Shown here piece after piece: positions 18,347-26,263 of a DNA stretch of 64,000 nucleotides. Each line of letters begins with the position of its first letter. Position 1 is the first letter of the stretch. The stretch comes from Actinokineospora xionganensis. Its GTDB lineage: Bacteria; Actinomycetota; Actinomycetes; Mycobacteriales; Pseudonocardiaceae. The stretch covers positions 124,001 to 188,000 of the forward strand of contig NZ_JABVED010000012.1 of assembly GCF_014323725.1 (NCBI RefSeq), read 5' to 3'. A program made the translations under genes and the position numbers. The notes under the pieces were generated by a model. That model saw only the letters and a list, made by a program, of their open reading frames with translations, was not told where the DNA came from and did not search any database.

Positions 18347-19306
18347 TCAGGTGACGCAGCCGTCCTCGTCGGTGATCGGCTTGGTTACGTCGAAGTAGAA
18401 CTCCGGCTCGTGCGACGCGGGCGGAGCGGACACGCGATACTCGGAGTACCAGGGCGCAAGCATGCCCTTTGCCGCGGCGCCACAGGCCATCGAATAGGTG
18501 AAACCATCGTGGGGGCCGAGCCAGATACCGCGCTGGGACTTGGGCCACGTCGCCCCGAGCATCCGGTAGTCCGCCTTCCAGCGGGTCATCGCGACGATGT
18601 CCATGGCGCCGTGGAGATCCCTGGGGCGGTCGGTATGGAACGCGTAGGCGAAGACGTAGTCGGTATGCACGACCAAATCACCGTCCCCGTCCACCGTGGC
18701 CGACATGTGCCCATTGACTTTGGGCGCCACGGGAAGCAGTGGATACCCGTTGGCCACACGCGTCGCCCAGGCATCGGATTTGCTCGGATCGGCCAAGATC
18801 GGGCGGGTCTCGGCCCGGGCCCCCGGGGCGAGCAGGTCGAGGATCCGCTCGATGTCGTGTCCCTCGACCACCTTGCGGTCGAGCCGGGCGGCGATCACCA
18901 CTTGGCGGGCCTTGACGTAGGCGTCGGCGACCTGCTCGGCGGTGTGCTTGCCGATCGGCTGCGCGGCGGGCGCGACGATCCCCGCCTCACCGTCCGCCCA
19001 GCCCGCCGCCGCAGTGCCGACGAAGGGCTGGTTTAAGTCCACCACCACGTCCGGCACCTTCGTCGTGACCGTCGTGGAAGGCGCGGACGCGGCAGGCGCG
19101 GGCTGCCCAGGAGCGAACAGCCCGCGCTGGTACATCAGGTAACCCGCTGCCGCGATCGCGACCACCAGCAGCGCGGAGACCATGCGGCGGCGCCGCTTGC
19201 CCTTGCGTCTCAGTCGGCGGATGTCTCTCTCCGCCGACTTGGTGGCCTTCTTCAGCCACTCCTGGTCGTTGAGGTCAGGGTGGTCGGATAACGCGTCGTG
19301 GTGCAT
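18347..19306 (-). CDS. single-pass membrane protein, paralogue A of a local three-member family
   Basis: The 319-residue protein has a basic cytoplasmic start (RDIRRLRRKGKRRRR), one membrane helix around residues 43-62 and an extracytoplasmic domain. That domain shares a clear signature with the proteins at 39570-40322 and 40477-41445: QPFVGTAAAGWADGEAGIV, then a helix (TAEQVADAYVKARQVVIAA), then LLPVAPKVNGHM, VHTDYVFAYAF and a C-terminal Cys near the stop. Enzyme motifs are not apparent. I recognise no named family; it is likely lineage-restricted. It converges with the flavocytochrome gene, one base separating the stops. Confidence 0.8.
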   Translation of the reverse strand: MHHDALSDHPDLNDQEWLKKATKSAERDIRRLRRKGKRRRRMVSALLVVAIAAAGYLMYQRGLFAPGQPAPAASAPSTTVTTKVPDVVVDLNQPFVGTAAAGWADGEAGIVAPAAQPIGKHTAEQVADAYVKARQVVIAARLDRKVVEGHDIERILDLLAPGARAETRPILADPSKSDAWATRVANGYPLLPVAPKVNGHMSATVDGDGDLVVHTDYVFAYAFHTDRPRDLHGAMDIVAMTRWKADYRMLGATWPKSQRGIWLGPHDGFTYSMACGAAAKGMLAPWYSEYRVSAPPASHEPEFYFDVTKPITDEDGCVT

Positions 19307-19357
19307 TCGGTGCTCCCCCCCAGAGATGTTTCGCGCGGAGGGTACTTGCCGCTCGTG

Positions 19358-20872
19358 TCAGCGCTGCGGGGTGAGGGTCTTAGTCCAAAGTGCGGTGCCC
19401 TCGCCGTCGCGGAGGTGGACGGTCAGGTCGCCCGTGGGGCCGTCGATCTCGACCTCGCCGAAGTGCTGGAAGCCGTCCATGGGCGAGGTGTTCGCGGCCG
19501 GTGGAGCGTGGACGAAGACGGCTTCGGGGCCGAACGTCGGGTCGAGAGTGTTCGGGCCGAACGCGCCCGCGTTGAGGGGGCCGGAGACGAACTCCCAGAA
19601 CGGGTCGAAGTCGCCGACGGCGGCGCGGTCCGGGGAGTAGTGGTGGGCGGCGGTGTAGTGGACGTCGGCGGTCAGCCAGACGACGTTGCGCACCCGGTTG
19701 CGCGCGAGGGAACGCAGGACCCAGGCGATCTCGTGCTCCCGGCCGCCGGGCGCGCCGGGCAGGCCGTTGGCGACGCCCTCGATGTCGGTGCCGTCGGGGA
19801 CGATCAGGCCGACGGGCAGATCCGCGGCGATGATCTTCCACGTTGCCCGGCTGGTGGACAGGCCGTCGACCAGCCACTTCGCCTGCGCTTCGCCGAGGAC
19901 ACGGCCGACGCCGTCCTTGGGTGAGGTGTTGGCGTCCTTGTAGGAGCGCATGTCGAGGACGAAGACCTCAAGGTGCTTGCCGTAGCGGAAGCTGCGGTAG
20001 ATCCGCCCGTCCACGGCCCGGCGCGGGTCGACGGGCATCCACTCGTGGAAGGCCTGGAAGGCGCGGGCGGCGAGGACGTCGACGCGCTTCTCGGTGTACT
20101 GCGGGGAGGTCAGGATCTCGCCGGGGTACCAGTTGTTGACCACCTCATGGTCATCCCATTGGACGACCGAGGGAGTGCGTGCGGCGAAGGCGCGGACGTT
20201 GTCGTCGAGGAGGTTGTAGGCGAACTGGCCGCGGTACTCGGTGAGGGTCTCGGCGACTTTGAGCTTCTCGGGGGTGACGAGGTTGCGCCAGATCCGACCG
20301 TCCGGGAGGGTCACGGATTCCTTGAGGGGGCCGTCGGCGTAGACGGTGTCGCCGCTGTTGATGAAGAAGTCGGGGCGGCACGCGGCCATGGCGGAGAACG
20401 CGGTCATGCCGCCGATGTCGGGGTTGATGCCCCAGCCCTGGCCCGCGACGTCGCCGGACCAGGTGAAGCGGACGTCCTCGCGGCCCATGGGGGCGGTGCG
20501 GAAGGAGCCGGTCAGCGGCTCGCTGGCGGAACGGTCGTCTTCGGCGCGGACGCGGTAGTGGATTTCACGGCCGGGCGGGAGGCCGGTGAGGCGGAGTTTG
20601 CCGGTGCCGTCGGTGTCGGGGGTGAGCATCGGGCCGCGTAACTGGCGGGCGTTGCGGAAGTCGGGGTGTGTGGAGACGTCGACGAGCATGCGGGACGGGC
20701 GGTCCGCGCGGGTCCAGACGATGGCGCCGTCGGCGGTGACGTCGCCGGTTTGGATGCCGTGGGTCAGGACGGGCCTGGTTTGCGGAGCCGCGATGGCGAT
20801 GCCGGGGAGGGCGAGTCCGGCGGCGGCGGTGATGCCTCCGGCGCGGAGGAGGGTGCGGCGGTTGATGGTCAT
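19358..20872 (-). CDS. phoD: PhoD-type alkaline phosphatase, Tat-exported (copy 2)
   Basis: A 504-residue PhoD homologue with a Tat signal (INRRTLLRAGGITAAAGLAL). Its metallophosphatase motifs are FFINSGDTVYADG, VQWDDHEVVNNWYPG and VWLTADVHYTAAHHY. It is clearly the same family as the protein at 13498-15009 but differs in most loops and in the metal-site surroundings (SGDTVYADG versus LGDYIYEG), pointing to a separate subfamily. It sits alone between opposing genes. Two such enzymes suggest investment in scavenging phosphate from phosphodiesters; no PhoP box was recognised. Confidence 0.95.
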   Translation of the reverse strand: MTINRRTLLRAGGITAAAGLALPGIAIAAPQTRPVLTHGIQTGDVTADGAIVWTRADRPSRMLVDVSTHPDFRNARQLRGPMLTPDTDGTGKLRLTGLPPGREIHYRVRAEDDRSASEPLTGSFRTAPMGREDVRFTWSGDVAGQGWGINPDIGGMTAFSAMAACRPDFFINSGDTVYADGPLKESVTLPDGRIWRNLVTPEKLKVAETLTEYRGQFAYNLLDDNVRAFAARTPSVVQWDDHEVVNNWYPGEILTSPQYTEKRVDVLAARAFQAFHEWMPVDPRRAVDGRIYRSFRYGKHLEVFVLDMRSYKDANTSPKDGVGRVLGEAQAKWLVDGLSTSRATWKIIAADLPVGLIVPDGTDIEGVANGLPGAPGGREHEIAWVLRSLARNRVRNVVWLTADVHYTAAHHYSPDRAAVGDFDPFWEFVSGPLNAGAFGPNTLDPTFGPEAVFVHAPPAANTSPMDGFQHFGEVEIDGPTGDLTVHLRDGEGTALWTKTLTPQR

Positions 20873-20988
20873 GGGTTGGTTTGTAGGCGGCGGAGGTCAA
20901 CGTGGGTGGGATGGGAGGTTTCGCAAGGTGAAACGGCTCAGCTATTCGAGTGATGATGGGCAGTCGGAACACCTGATCTCATGGAGTC

Positions 20989-21825
20989 ATGAACGATCGA
21001 GTTCCGGCCCGGGCGCGTGCGTTGGCGGCGGAGTTGAAGGTGTTGCGGGAGCGGTCGGGGCTGACGACCCGGGCGGCGGCGAAGCGGTTGGGGACGTCGA
21101 TCGCGAGCCTGAACCGGTCGGAGACCGGCAGACGGATGGCGTCGGTGGCGGATGTGTCGGCTTTGCTGGCCATCTATGGAGTGACTGGGCCAGAACGCAA
21201 GCGGATCATGAGCCTGACGGAGAACGACGAGCAATCGGGCTGGTGGGGCCTGGGGGTGCGGGCACACCTCCTCGAAGCCCTGATCCACTTCGAGTCCCAG
21301 GCCGAGTCCTTCATCCACTACTCATCGATCCTGGTTCCAGGCTTCCTGCAGACCGCCGACTATGCCCGGGCGGTCATCGGAGCAGGCCCATTCGATGCCG
21401 AGGAGGTGGAACGCAGGGTCGCGCATCGACTTGAGCGGCAAAAGGTGCTGTTCAAGCCCGTCCGGCCGCGCTATCGGCTGATCCTGGACGAAGCTGTGCT
21501 TCGCAGGCCGATCGGTGGGTCGGCGGCCATGGCGACGCAGATCCGTTGGCTGATCGACATGGCGAACCAGCCCAACATCACTATCCACGTCATCCCGTTC
21601 CGCCACGGCTACTACGAACTGTCATCCAGCTTCTCGATTCTCGAGTTCCCGACACTGCCGAGCCTTGTCTACGTCGAGAACGGCAATGCGTCGGGCTTCC
21701 CGGACGCGCCCGTCGACACGGACCGCTACGTGGAAACGGTCGGTAGGCTGATGAGAGTGGCCTTGGATTCCTTCGATTCGGTGGAGTTCCTGGCCAGGAT
21801 GGCGGCCGATCACGAGCGGGGATGA
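20989..21825 (+). CDS. XRE family regulator with DUF5753 domain (Scr1-type antitoxin-like)
   Basis: The 278-residue protein has an N-terminal HTH (ELKVLRERSGLTTRAAAKRLGTSIASLNRSETGRR, abbreviated; residues about 13-45). The C-terminal DUF5753 domain is recognised by SSILVPGFLQTADYARAVI, FRHGYYELSSSFSILEFP and LVYVENG. Such regulators occur in large numbers in filamentous actinobacteria, almost always followed by a DUF397 gene, as here 6 nt downstream. Members of this class act as repressors tied to development or as antitoxin-like partners. The ligand is unknown. Confidence 0.92.
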   Translation: MNDRVPARARALAAELKVLRERSGLTTRAAAKRLGTSIASLNRSETGRRMASVADVSALLAIYGVTGPERKRIMSLTENDEQSGWWGLGVRAHLLEALIHFESQAESFIHYSSILVPGFLQTADYARAVIGAGPFDAEEVERRVAHRLERQKVLFKPVRPRYRLILDEAVLRRPIGGSAAMATQIRWLIDMANQPNITIHVIPFRHGYYELSSSFSILEFPTLPSLVYVENGNASGFPDAPVDTDRYVETVGRLMRVALDSFDSVEFLARMAADHERG

Positions 21826-21831
21826 AACAGG

Positions 21832-22005
21832 ATGCACGGAGCGTGGCGGAAATCCAGCTTCAGCGACCACGCGGGTGACTGCGTCGAGGTGGCCTACTCC
21901 GCCACAGTCCGCGTCCGTGATTCCAAGAACCCCGCCGGCGGCACGCTGACCCTGCCGCCGGCCGCCTGGTCACCCGAGCGTCTCGCGAATCTACGGTCCA
22001 GCTAG
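21832..22005 (+). CDS. DUF397 domain small protein
   Basis: A 57-residue product beginning GAWRKSSFSDHAGDCVEVA, with the family middle VRVRDSKNPAGG and ending LPPAAW. These are the hallmarks of DUF397. It starts 6 nt after the stop of the DUF5753 regulator, with the regulator's end supplying the purine-rich leader (GGGGATGAAACAGG). In characterised relatives the DUF397 protein counteracts the paired regulator. Its last 15 bases overlap the end of the frameshifted HEPN gene on the other strand. Confidence 0.9.
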   Translation: MHGAWRKSSFSDHAGDCVEVAYSATVRVRDSKNPAGGTLTLPPAAWSPERLANLRSS

Positions 22006-22403
22006 CTCCGACGCGCCGTAGTCGGCGTGGGCCTGCTCGACCAGCGTTTCGGCGGCCCTGCCCGCGCGCTTGAAATCTTCCGCCGTCGCAGTCACGTGGC
22101 TGTAACCGGATTCGTCTTCAGCTTGAGCAATGTATTGAGGTGCTTAGCAGCGTCCTTATTCGCCTTCGACAGCAGGCCAACGGCATCTCCATGGCTTTCA
22201 CCTTGAGCATGCTCGCTCAACCAGATGCGGCAGATGACGTCCGCTACAGCGATGCCGGCGTGCACGCACAAGGTCACGTAGGCGTCGGCGACTTCGTCGT
22301 TCTCGTTCGCCATCTCCCGGATGAGGACCGCCGCGTCCAAGAACTGGCCTGCTTTACGGAGCCGTCCTCGCTGAATACTCGCGTTACACGGCTGTGTCCG
22401 CAC
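21991..22403 (-). pseudogene. HEPN-domain (HepT-like) partner of the MNT nucleotidyltransferase, apparently frameshifted
   Basis: The intact frame (22092-22403) encodes 103 residues of a HEPN helical domain (KAGQFLDAAVLIREMAN, DAYVTLCVHAGIAVADVIC) with a candidate RNase motif R-x5-H (RIWLSEH). It breaks off after AAKHLNTLLKLKT. Shifting frame by one base near 22108-22113 restores the expected ending: GYSHVTATAEDFKRAGRAAE, then a stop at 21991. The relatives I recall continue as KTKAGYSH, so one base appears to be missing. It is either a true inactivating mutation or a base-calling error. The GTG start lies 1 nt after the nucleotidyltransferase stop. In MntA-HepT modules the HEPN protein is the toxin. 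Confidence 0.65.
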
Positions 22404-22404
22404 T

Positions 22405-23028
22405 TCAGTTCTTCCCTTTCCGCAGTTGCTTGATCAGCCATGCACGGTTGCCTGCCACGGTGAGCCCTTCGTCCAGCACATCGCGCAACACTGGTTCGCG
22501 ATGGCCGCTGGTGGCAATCTCCTTGGCCGCGAACTCCAAGGCACGGACATCGTTGCCTATCCATAGCGTTACCTCAGCGACCAGGCTGTCGACTTGCGCA
22601 GCCCATTGGTCGTCATCAACGTTGTCGGGGCGCACAAGTAACAGATCCAAATCGCTCTCCACCGTCATCGATCCGCGCGCGGTGGACCCGAACACTGCGG
22701 CATAGATGGGTGGAACGTCCCAGGACTCCAAGCGATCGGCCAGGCGGTCGAGCAAGTTCTGCTTGATCTGGGCGAGCCCGATTATGTGCTGCGCGGCAAG
22801 ATGATCGCGGTTGAATCGGTACATGTAGGCGTTGCCCACGCGGTTCGACAGCACGAGACCATGCGCCACCGGTCGCTGTAAGACCTTGCGGATTCCCTGC
22901 TCCGAGGCACGTGGCAGAAGCCTGTGCAATCGACCAGTGGTGAAAATGTCATCCGCATTGGCCAGCACGGTGAGGACGTCACCGTCGAGCGTGGGCGTTA
23001 TCGACGACAACGGCCTATTCAGGTCCAC
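22405..23028 (-). CDS. winged-helix plus MNT-type nucleotidyltransferase (antitoxin-like)
   Basis: This 207-residue protein carries an N-terminal winged-helix region (residues about 10-75: DIFTTGRLHRLLPRASEQG, LVLSNRVGNAYMYRFN) and a minimal nucleotidyltransferase domain with VFGSTARGS followed by ESDLDLLLV, the GS...DxD active site. In MntA-HepT systems the MNT enzyme AMPylates and neutralises the HEPN RNase. The winged helix suggests it also represses its own promoter, which carries paired repeats (23047-23104). The HEPN partner follows directly. Confidence 0.88.
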   Translation of the reverse strand: MDLNRPLSSITPTLDGDVLTVLANADDIFTTGRLHRLLPRASEQGIRKVLQRPVAHGLVLSNRVGNAYMYRFNRDHLAAQHIIGLAQIKQNLLDRLADRLESWDVPPIYAAVFGSTARGSMTVESDLDLLLVRPDNVDDDQWAAQVDSLVAEVTLWIGNDVRALEFAAKEIATSGHREPVLRDVLDEGLTVAGNRAWLIKQLRKGKN

Positions 23029-23046
23029 CAGCGCCCCCCACCGCTA

Positions 23047-23104
23047 CCTGCACTATTATGCGGCTACCCCAACTGTAGTAGAGGTACCCCAACTATTGTG
23101 CAGG
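23047..23104. promoter_or_regulatory. repeat-rich candidate operator/promoter of the MNT-HEPN pair
   Basis: The stretch is less GC-rich than its surroundings. It contains an exact 10-base direct repeat (TACCCCAACT at 23065 and 23085) spaced 20 bases start to start, two turns of B-DNA. This is flanked by an inverted repeat: CCTGCACTATTA at 23047-23058 and CTATTGTGCAGG at 23093-23104. It lies 19 nt upstream of the nucleotidyltransferase start, where an autoregulatory operator would be expected. Confidence 0.5.
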
Positions 23105-23112
23105 TTGGGAGG

Positions 23113-23481
23113 TCACTCCTGCTGGCTGGTGAGCCTGCCCTCGGCCATCCGCTTCTCGACGTCCTTGCGCAGCCACAGCATCCAGGCCCAGGCCAGGCCG
23201 AAGATCAGGCCGATGACCCCCAGGGTGGGCAGCGCGAAGAAGCACAGGATCATCACGCCCTGCAGGCCGACCGCGACCCACACGCCCCACGGTTTGCCGA
23301 CGAAGCCGCAGGCGAGGATCAGGGCGACGCCGAGTGAGCCGACCAGCCAGCCCTGCCAGGTGGCGAGGCCGCCGTCCATCTTCGCGATGACCAGCAGGGC
23401 GAGCATCACGACGATGGCTTCGAGGATGAGCATCGCGGACATGACGCCGCGGAAGCCCTTCATCGGGTCTGGGGCGGTCAT
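23113..23481 (-). CDS. DUF4233 membrane protein
   Basis: A 122-residue protein with four membrane spans (AMLILEAIVVMLALLVIAK, then GWLVGSLGVALILACGF and two more) and a basic C-terminal tail (LRKDVEKRMAEGRL). It starts within the folC stop (ATGA, 4-base overlap). This folC-DUF4233 arrangement is a standing feature of actinobacteria. Function is unknown. Confidence 0.92.
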   Translation of the reverse strand: MTAPDPMKGFRGVMSAMLILEAIVVMLALLVIAKMDGGLATWQGWLVGSLGVALILACGFVGKPWGVWVAVGLQGVMILCFFALPTLGVIGLIFGLAWAWMLWLRKDVEKRMAEGRLTSQQE

Positions 23482-24845
23482 GCGGGCTCCTTGCCGAACA
23501 TCGCGCGGACCTCGCCCGCGGTGACGACCGAGCCGGTGGCCACGACACCGCCGCCGGACATCGAGTCGCGGGGGTCCGAGGTCGTCTCGGCGAGGGTCAC
23601 GGCCGCGTCGATCGCGTCGAGGAGGCGGTGGTGGACGGTCACCCGGTCCTCGCCGAAGATCTCGATGGCCGCGGCGCCGAGCTGTTCGGGGTCCATGGCG
23701 CGGGGCGACGAGTTCGCGGTGATGACGACCTCGCTGAGCACCGGTTCCAGCGCGGTCAGGATGCCCGCGACGTCCTTGTCGCCCATGACGCCGAGGACGC
23801 CCACCAGCTTGCGGAAGCCGAACTCGTCCTCCAACGCCGACGCCAGCGCGGCGGCGCCGTGCGGGTTGTGGGCGGCGTCGACGAAGACGGTCGGGGAGGA
23901 CCGCAGGCGCTCCAGGCGGCCTGGGATCACGACCGACGCGAAGCCCTCGCGGATGGCGTCGACGTCGAGTTGCCGGTCGACGCCCGCGCCGAAGAACGCT
24001 TCGACGGCGGCCAGCGCGAGCGCCGCGTTGGCGGCCTGGTGGGCGCCGTGCAGCGGCAGGAAGATCTCGTCGTACACGCCGCCGAGACCCTGCAGCTTGA
24101 GCATCTGGCCGCCGATGGCGACGCTGCGCTCCAGGACGCCGAACTCCAGTCCCTGCCGGGCGACGACCGCGTCGACCTCCGTGGCGCGCTCGATCAGGAC
24201 CCGGGCGACCTCGTTCGTCTGCTCCGCGAGCAGGGCGATCGAGTTGGGCTTGATGATGCCCGCCTTCTCGCGCGCGATGCCGAGGATGTCCGGGCCGAGG
24301 TAGTCGACGTGGTCGATGCCGATGGGACACACCACGGCGATGCGGGCGTCGGCGACGTTCGTCGCGTCCCAGCTGCCGCCGAGGCCGACCTCGACCACCG
24401 CCGCGTCGACGGGGGCGTCGGCGAAGGCGGCGAAGGCCATCGCGGTGAGGATCTCGAACTTGCTCAGCTTGATGTCGTTCTTGGCGTCGACCATCGCGAT
24501 GTATGGCTCAAGGTCGCGGTAGACCTCGACGTAGCGCTCCGGGGTGATCGGCTCGTTGTCGAGGCTGATCCGCTCGGTGACCGACTGCAGGTGCGGGCTG
24601 GTGAACCGGCCGGTGCGCAGGCCGATGCGGGTGAGCAGCGCGTCGACCATGCGGGTCGTGGAGCTCTTGCCGTTGGTCCCGGCGATGTGCAGCACGGGGT
24701 AGGCCAACTGCGGCTGGGCGATCACGTCGAGGAGCGCGGAGATGCGGTCGAGCGAGGGCTCGATCTTCGTCTCGGGCCAGCGGGTGTCCAGTTCGGACTC
24801 GACCTGCCGCAGTTCCTCCAGCGCCCCGGGGTCCAGCTTGGGCAC
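23478..24845 (-). CDS. folC: bifunctional folylpolyglutamate synthase / dihydrofolate synthase
   Basis: This 455-residue Mur-ligase-fold enzyme adds glutamate to dihydropteroate and to reduced folates. The P-loop (HIAGTNGKSSTTRMVDALL), folate-loop region (RTGRFTSPHL), EVGLGGSWDATN and the C-terminal domain motif VFVDAAHNPHGAAAL are all present. Length is normal. The ATG at 24845 follows GGAGAA. In related genomes valS lies just upstream; here the plus-strand eleven-gene operon intervenes, and the folC promoter region faces that operon's Zur-like box. Confidence 0.97.
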   Translation of the reverse strand: MPKLDPGALEELRQVESELDTRWPETKIEPSLDRISALLDVIAQPQLAYPVLHIAGTNGKSSTTRMVDALLTRIGLRTGRFTSPHLQSVTERISLDNEPITPERYVEVYRDLEPYIAMVDAKNDIKLSKFEILTAMAFAAFADAPVDAAVVEVGLGGSWDATNVADARIAVVCPIGIDHVDYLGPDILGIAREKAGIIKPNSIALLAEQTNEVARVLIERATEVDAVVARQGLEFGVLERSVAIGGQMLKLQGLGGVYDEIFLPLHGAHQAANAALALAAVEAFFGAGVDRQLDVDAIREGFASVVIPGRLERLRSSPTVFVDAAHNPHGAAALASALEDEFGFRKLVGVLGVMGDKDVAGILTALEPVLSEVVITANSSPRAMDPEQLGAAAIEIFGEDRVTVHHRLLDAIDAAVTLAETTSDPRDSMSGGGVVATGSVVTAGEVRAMFGKEPA

Positions 24846-24966
24846 GCGCGTTCTCCTCGGAGGTTGCCGACATTTGACCTGGCGAGTCTACGCGCGCCCG
24901 TAACGGCCACTCCCGGTCACCGTCCACGTGTCCCACGTCACCTACCTGCCGGAGTGACAAGTTACT

Positions 24967-24985
24967 GAAAATGATTACCATTCCC
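24967..24985 (+). promoter_or_regulatory. Zur/Fur-family operator-like box upstream of the eleven-gene operon
   Basis: The sequence GAAAATGATTACCATTCCC agrees at 16 of 19 positions with the palindrome GAAAATGATTATCATTTTC, typical of Fur-superfamily sites and close to actinobacterial Zur boxes (core TGAAAATGATTTTCA). Its own two arms pair at 6 of 9 positions. It stands out as AT-rich in high-GC DNA and lies 34 nt upstream of the preferred start of the first gene. In actinobacteria iron is normally read by DtxR/IdeR proteins, whose box looks different, so Zur is the best candidate. Confidence 0.6.
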
Positions 24986-25018
24986 TTGTTTGCGGACGGC
25001 GGGGCGAGGGAGTGTGGC

Positions 25019-26263
25019 GTGGGGCATCTGTTGATGATCGAGAGCTGGGTCGGGGCGATGAGCACGCTGCTCCCCCGGGCCATCCGCGAGTCCGGTCACC
25101 GCTTCACCTTCCTCACCCGGGACCTGCACCACTACCTGCGCTCCGCGCCCACCGAGGGCACACATCCCTTGCTGGCGGCGGAGAACGTGCTGACCGCCGA
25201 GACCAACGACCTCCCGGCTCTGCTGTCCTATGTGGAGCAAATGCACGCCGTGCTCCGGTTCGACGGCGTCATCTCGTCGTGCGACTACTACCTCGCGACG
25301 GTCGCCAAGGTCGCCGCCCACCTCGGGCTGCCCGGGCCGACGCCGGCGGCCATCGAGCGCGCCAACCGCAAGGACCAGACGCGGACCACGCTGGGCGCGG
25401 CGGGCGTGCCCGGCCCGAGGTTCGCCCTGGCCACGGGCTGGCCGCGGACCGCTGACGCGGCGCGGTCGGTCGGCTACCCGCTCGTGGTGAAGCCGGTGGA
25501 CCTGTGCGGCGGGATGTTCGTGCGCAAGGTCGCGGGTGAGGCCGAGCTGCGTGAGGCGTTCGCCGCGCTGGAGGCGTTCCCGGTCAACGCGCGCGACCAG
25601 CCCCGGCTGCCGACCGTGCTGCTCGAAGAGCTGCTCGACGGGCCCGAGGTGAGCGTGGAGACGGTGACCGTGGGCGGCGTCACCCACGTCGTCGGCGTGA
25701 CGGACAAGAGCGTCGCCGGGGAGCCGTGGTTCGTCGAGAGCGGGCACATGTTCCCCGCCGACCTCGACGGCGCCGGGGCGGTGGCGGTCGCTGTCGCGGC
25801 GATCGAGGCGCTCGGGCTGGACGACACCGTCGCGCACACCGAGATCAAGCTGACCTCGGCCGGGCCCAAGCTCATCGAGGTCAACCCGCGTCCGGCGGGC
25901 AACCAGATCACCGAGTTGGTGCGCCGGGTCACCGGCATCGACCTGCCCGCCGTGTACGCGCAGCTCGCGGTAGGACAGCGGCCGGACCTGACGCGCGCGG
26001 AGACCGGGGTGCGCAGCGCGGCGATCTCGTTCCTGCTGCCACCGCGGACCGGTGTCGTCGCGGAGATCGTCGGCGAGGTGGACGCGCCCGGGGTCGTCGA
26101 GTGCAAGCTCAAGGGCCCCGGCCACCGCGCAGGCGAGCCGACCAGCAACAACACATACCTCGGGCACGTGATGGTCGTCGACCACGACGGCCCGGGCGCG
26201 CGCGCCACCGCCGACAAGATCGTGGACGGGTTGGACGTGCGCTACGCGGAGGACGTCGCGTGA
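25019..26263 (+). CDS. ATP-grasp domain ligase, first gene of a candidate metallophore operon
   Basis: ATP-grasp enzymes join a carboxylate to an amine through an acyl phosphate. This 414-residue protein shows a pre-ATP-grasp Rossmann region (LLMIESWVGAMSTLLPRAI), the ATP-binding strand VGYPLVVKPVDLCGG, VLLEELLDGPEVSVE, and the metal-binding LIEVNPRPAGNQI. A C-terminal domain follows, as in BL00235/DabC-like amino-acid ligases. I prefer the GTG at 25019, with AGGGAG 7 nt upstream. The ATG at 24971 lies inside the Zur-like box and would add 16 odd residues. Its stop overlaps the next GTG by four bases. Likely role: coupling two amino-acid units of a small product; the substrates are unknown. 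Confidence 0.9.
   Translation: MGHLLMIESWVGAMSTLLPRAIRESGHRFTFLTRDLHHYLRSAPTEGTHPLLAAENVLTAETNDLPALLSYVEQMHAVLRFDGVISSCDYYLATVAKVAAHLGLPGPTPAAIERANRKDQTRTTLGAAGVPGPRFALATGWPRTADAARSVGYPLVVKPVDLCGGMFVRKVAGEAELREAFAALEAFPVNARDQPRLPTVLLEELLDGPEVSVETVTVGGVTHVVGVTDKSVAGEPWFVESGHMFPADLDGAGAVAVAVAAIEALGLDDTVAHTEIKLTSAGPKLIEVNPRPAGNQITELVRRVTGIDLPAVYAQLAVGQRPDLTRAETGVRSAAISFLLPPRTGVVAEIVGEVDAPGVVECKLKGPGHRAGEPTSNNTYLGHVMVVDHDGPGARATADKIVDGLDVRYAEDVA

Noticed and set aside
13498-20872. Recent duplication of phoD
   Set aside because: The two proteins share family motifs only. Loops, metal-site surroundings and signal peptides differ, so they look like separate subfamilies.
24967-24985. DtxR/IdeR iron box as identity of the operator
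   Set aside because: Iron boxes in actinobacteria follow TTAGGTTAGGCTAACC-like sequence. The observed ATGATTACCATT core fits Fur-superfamily sites instead.
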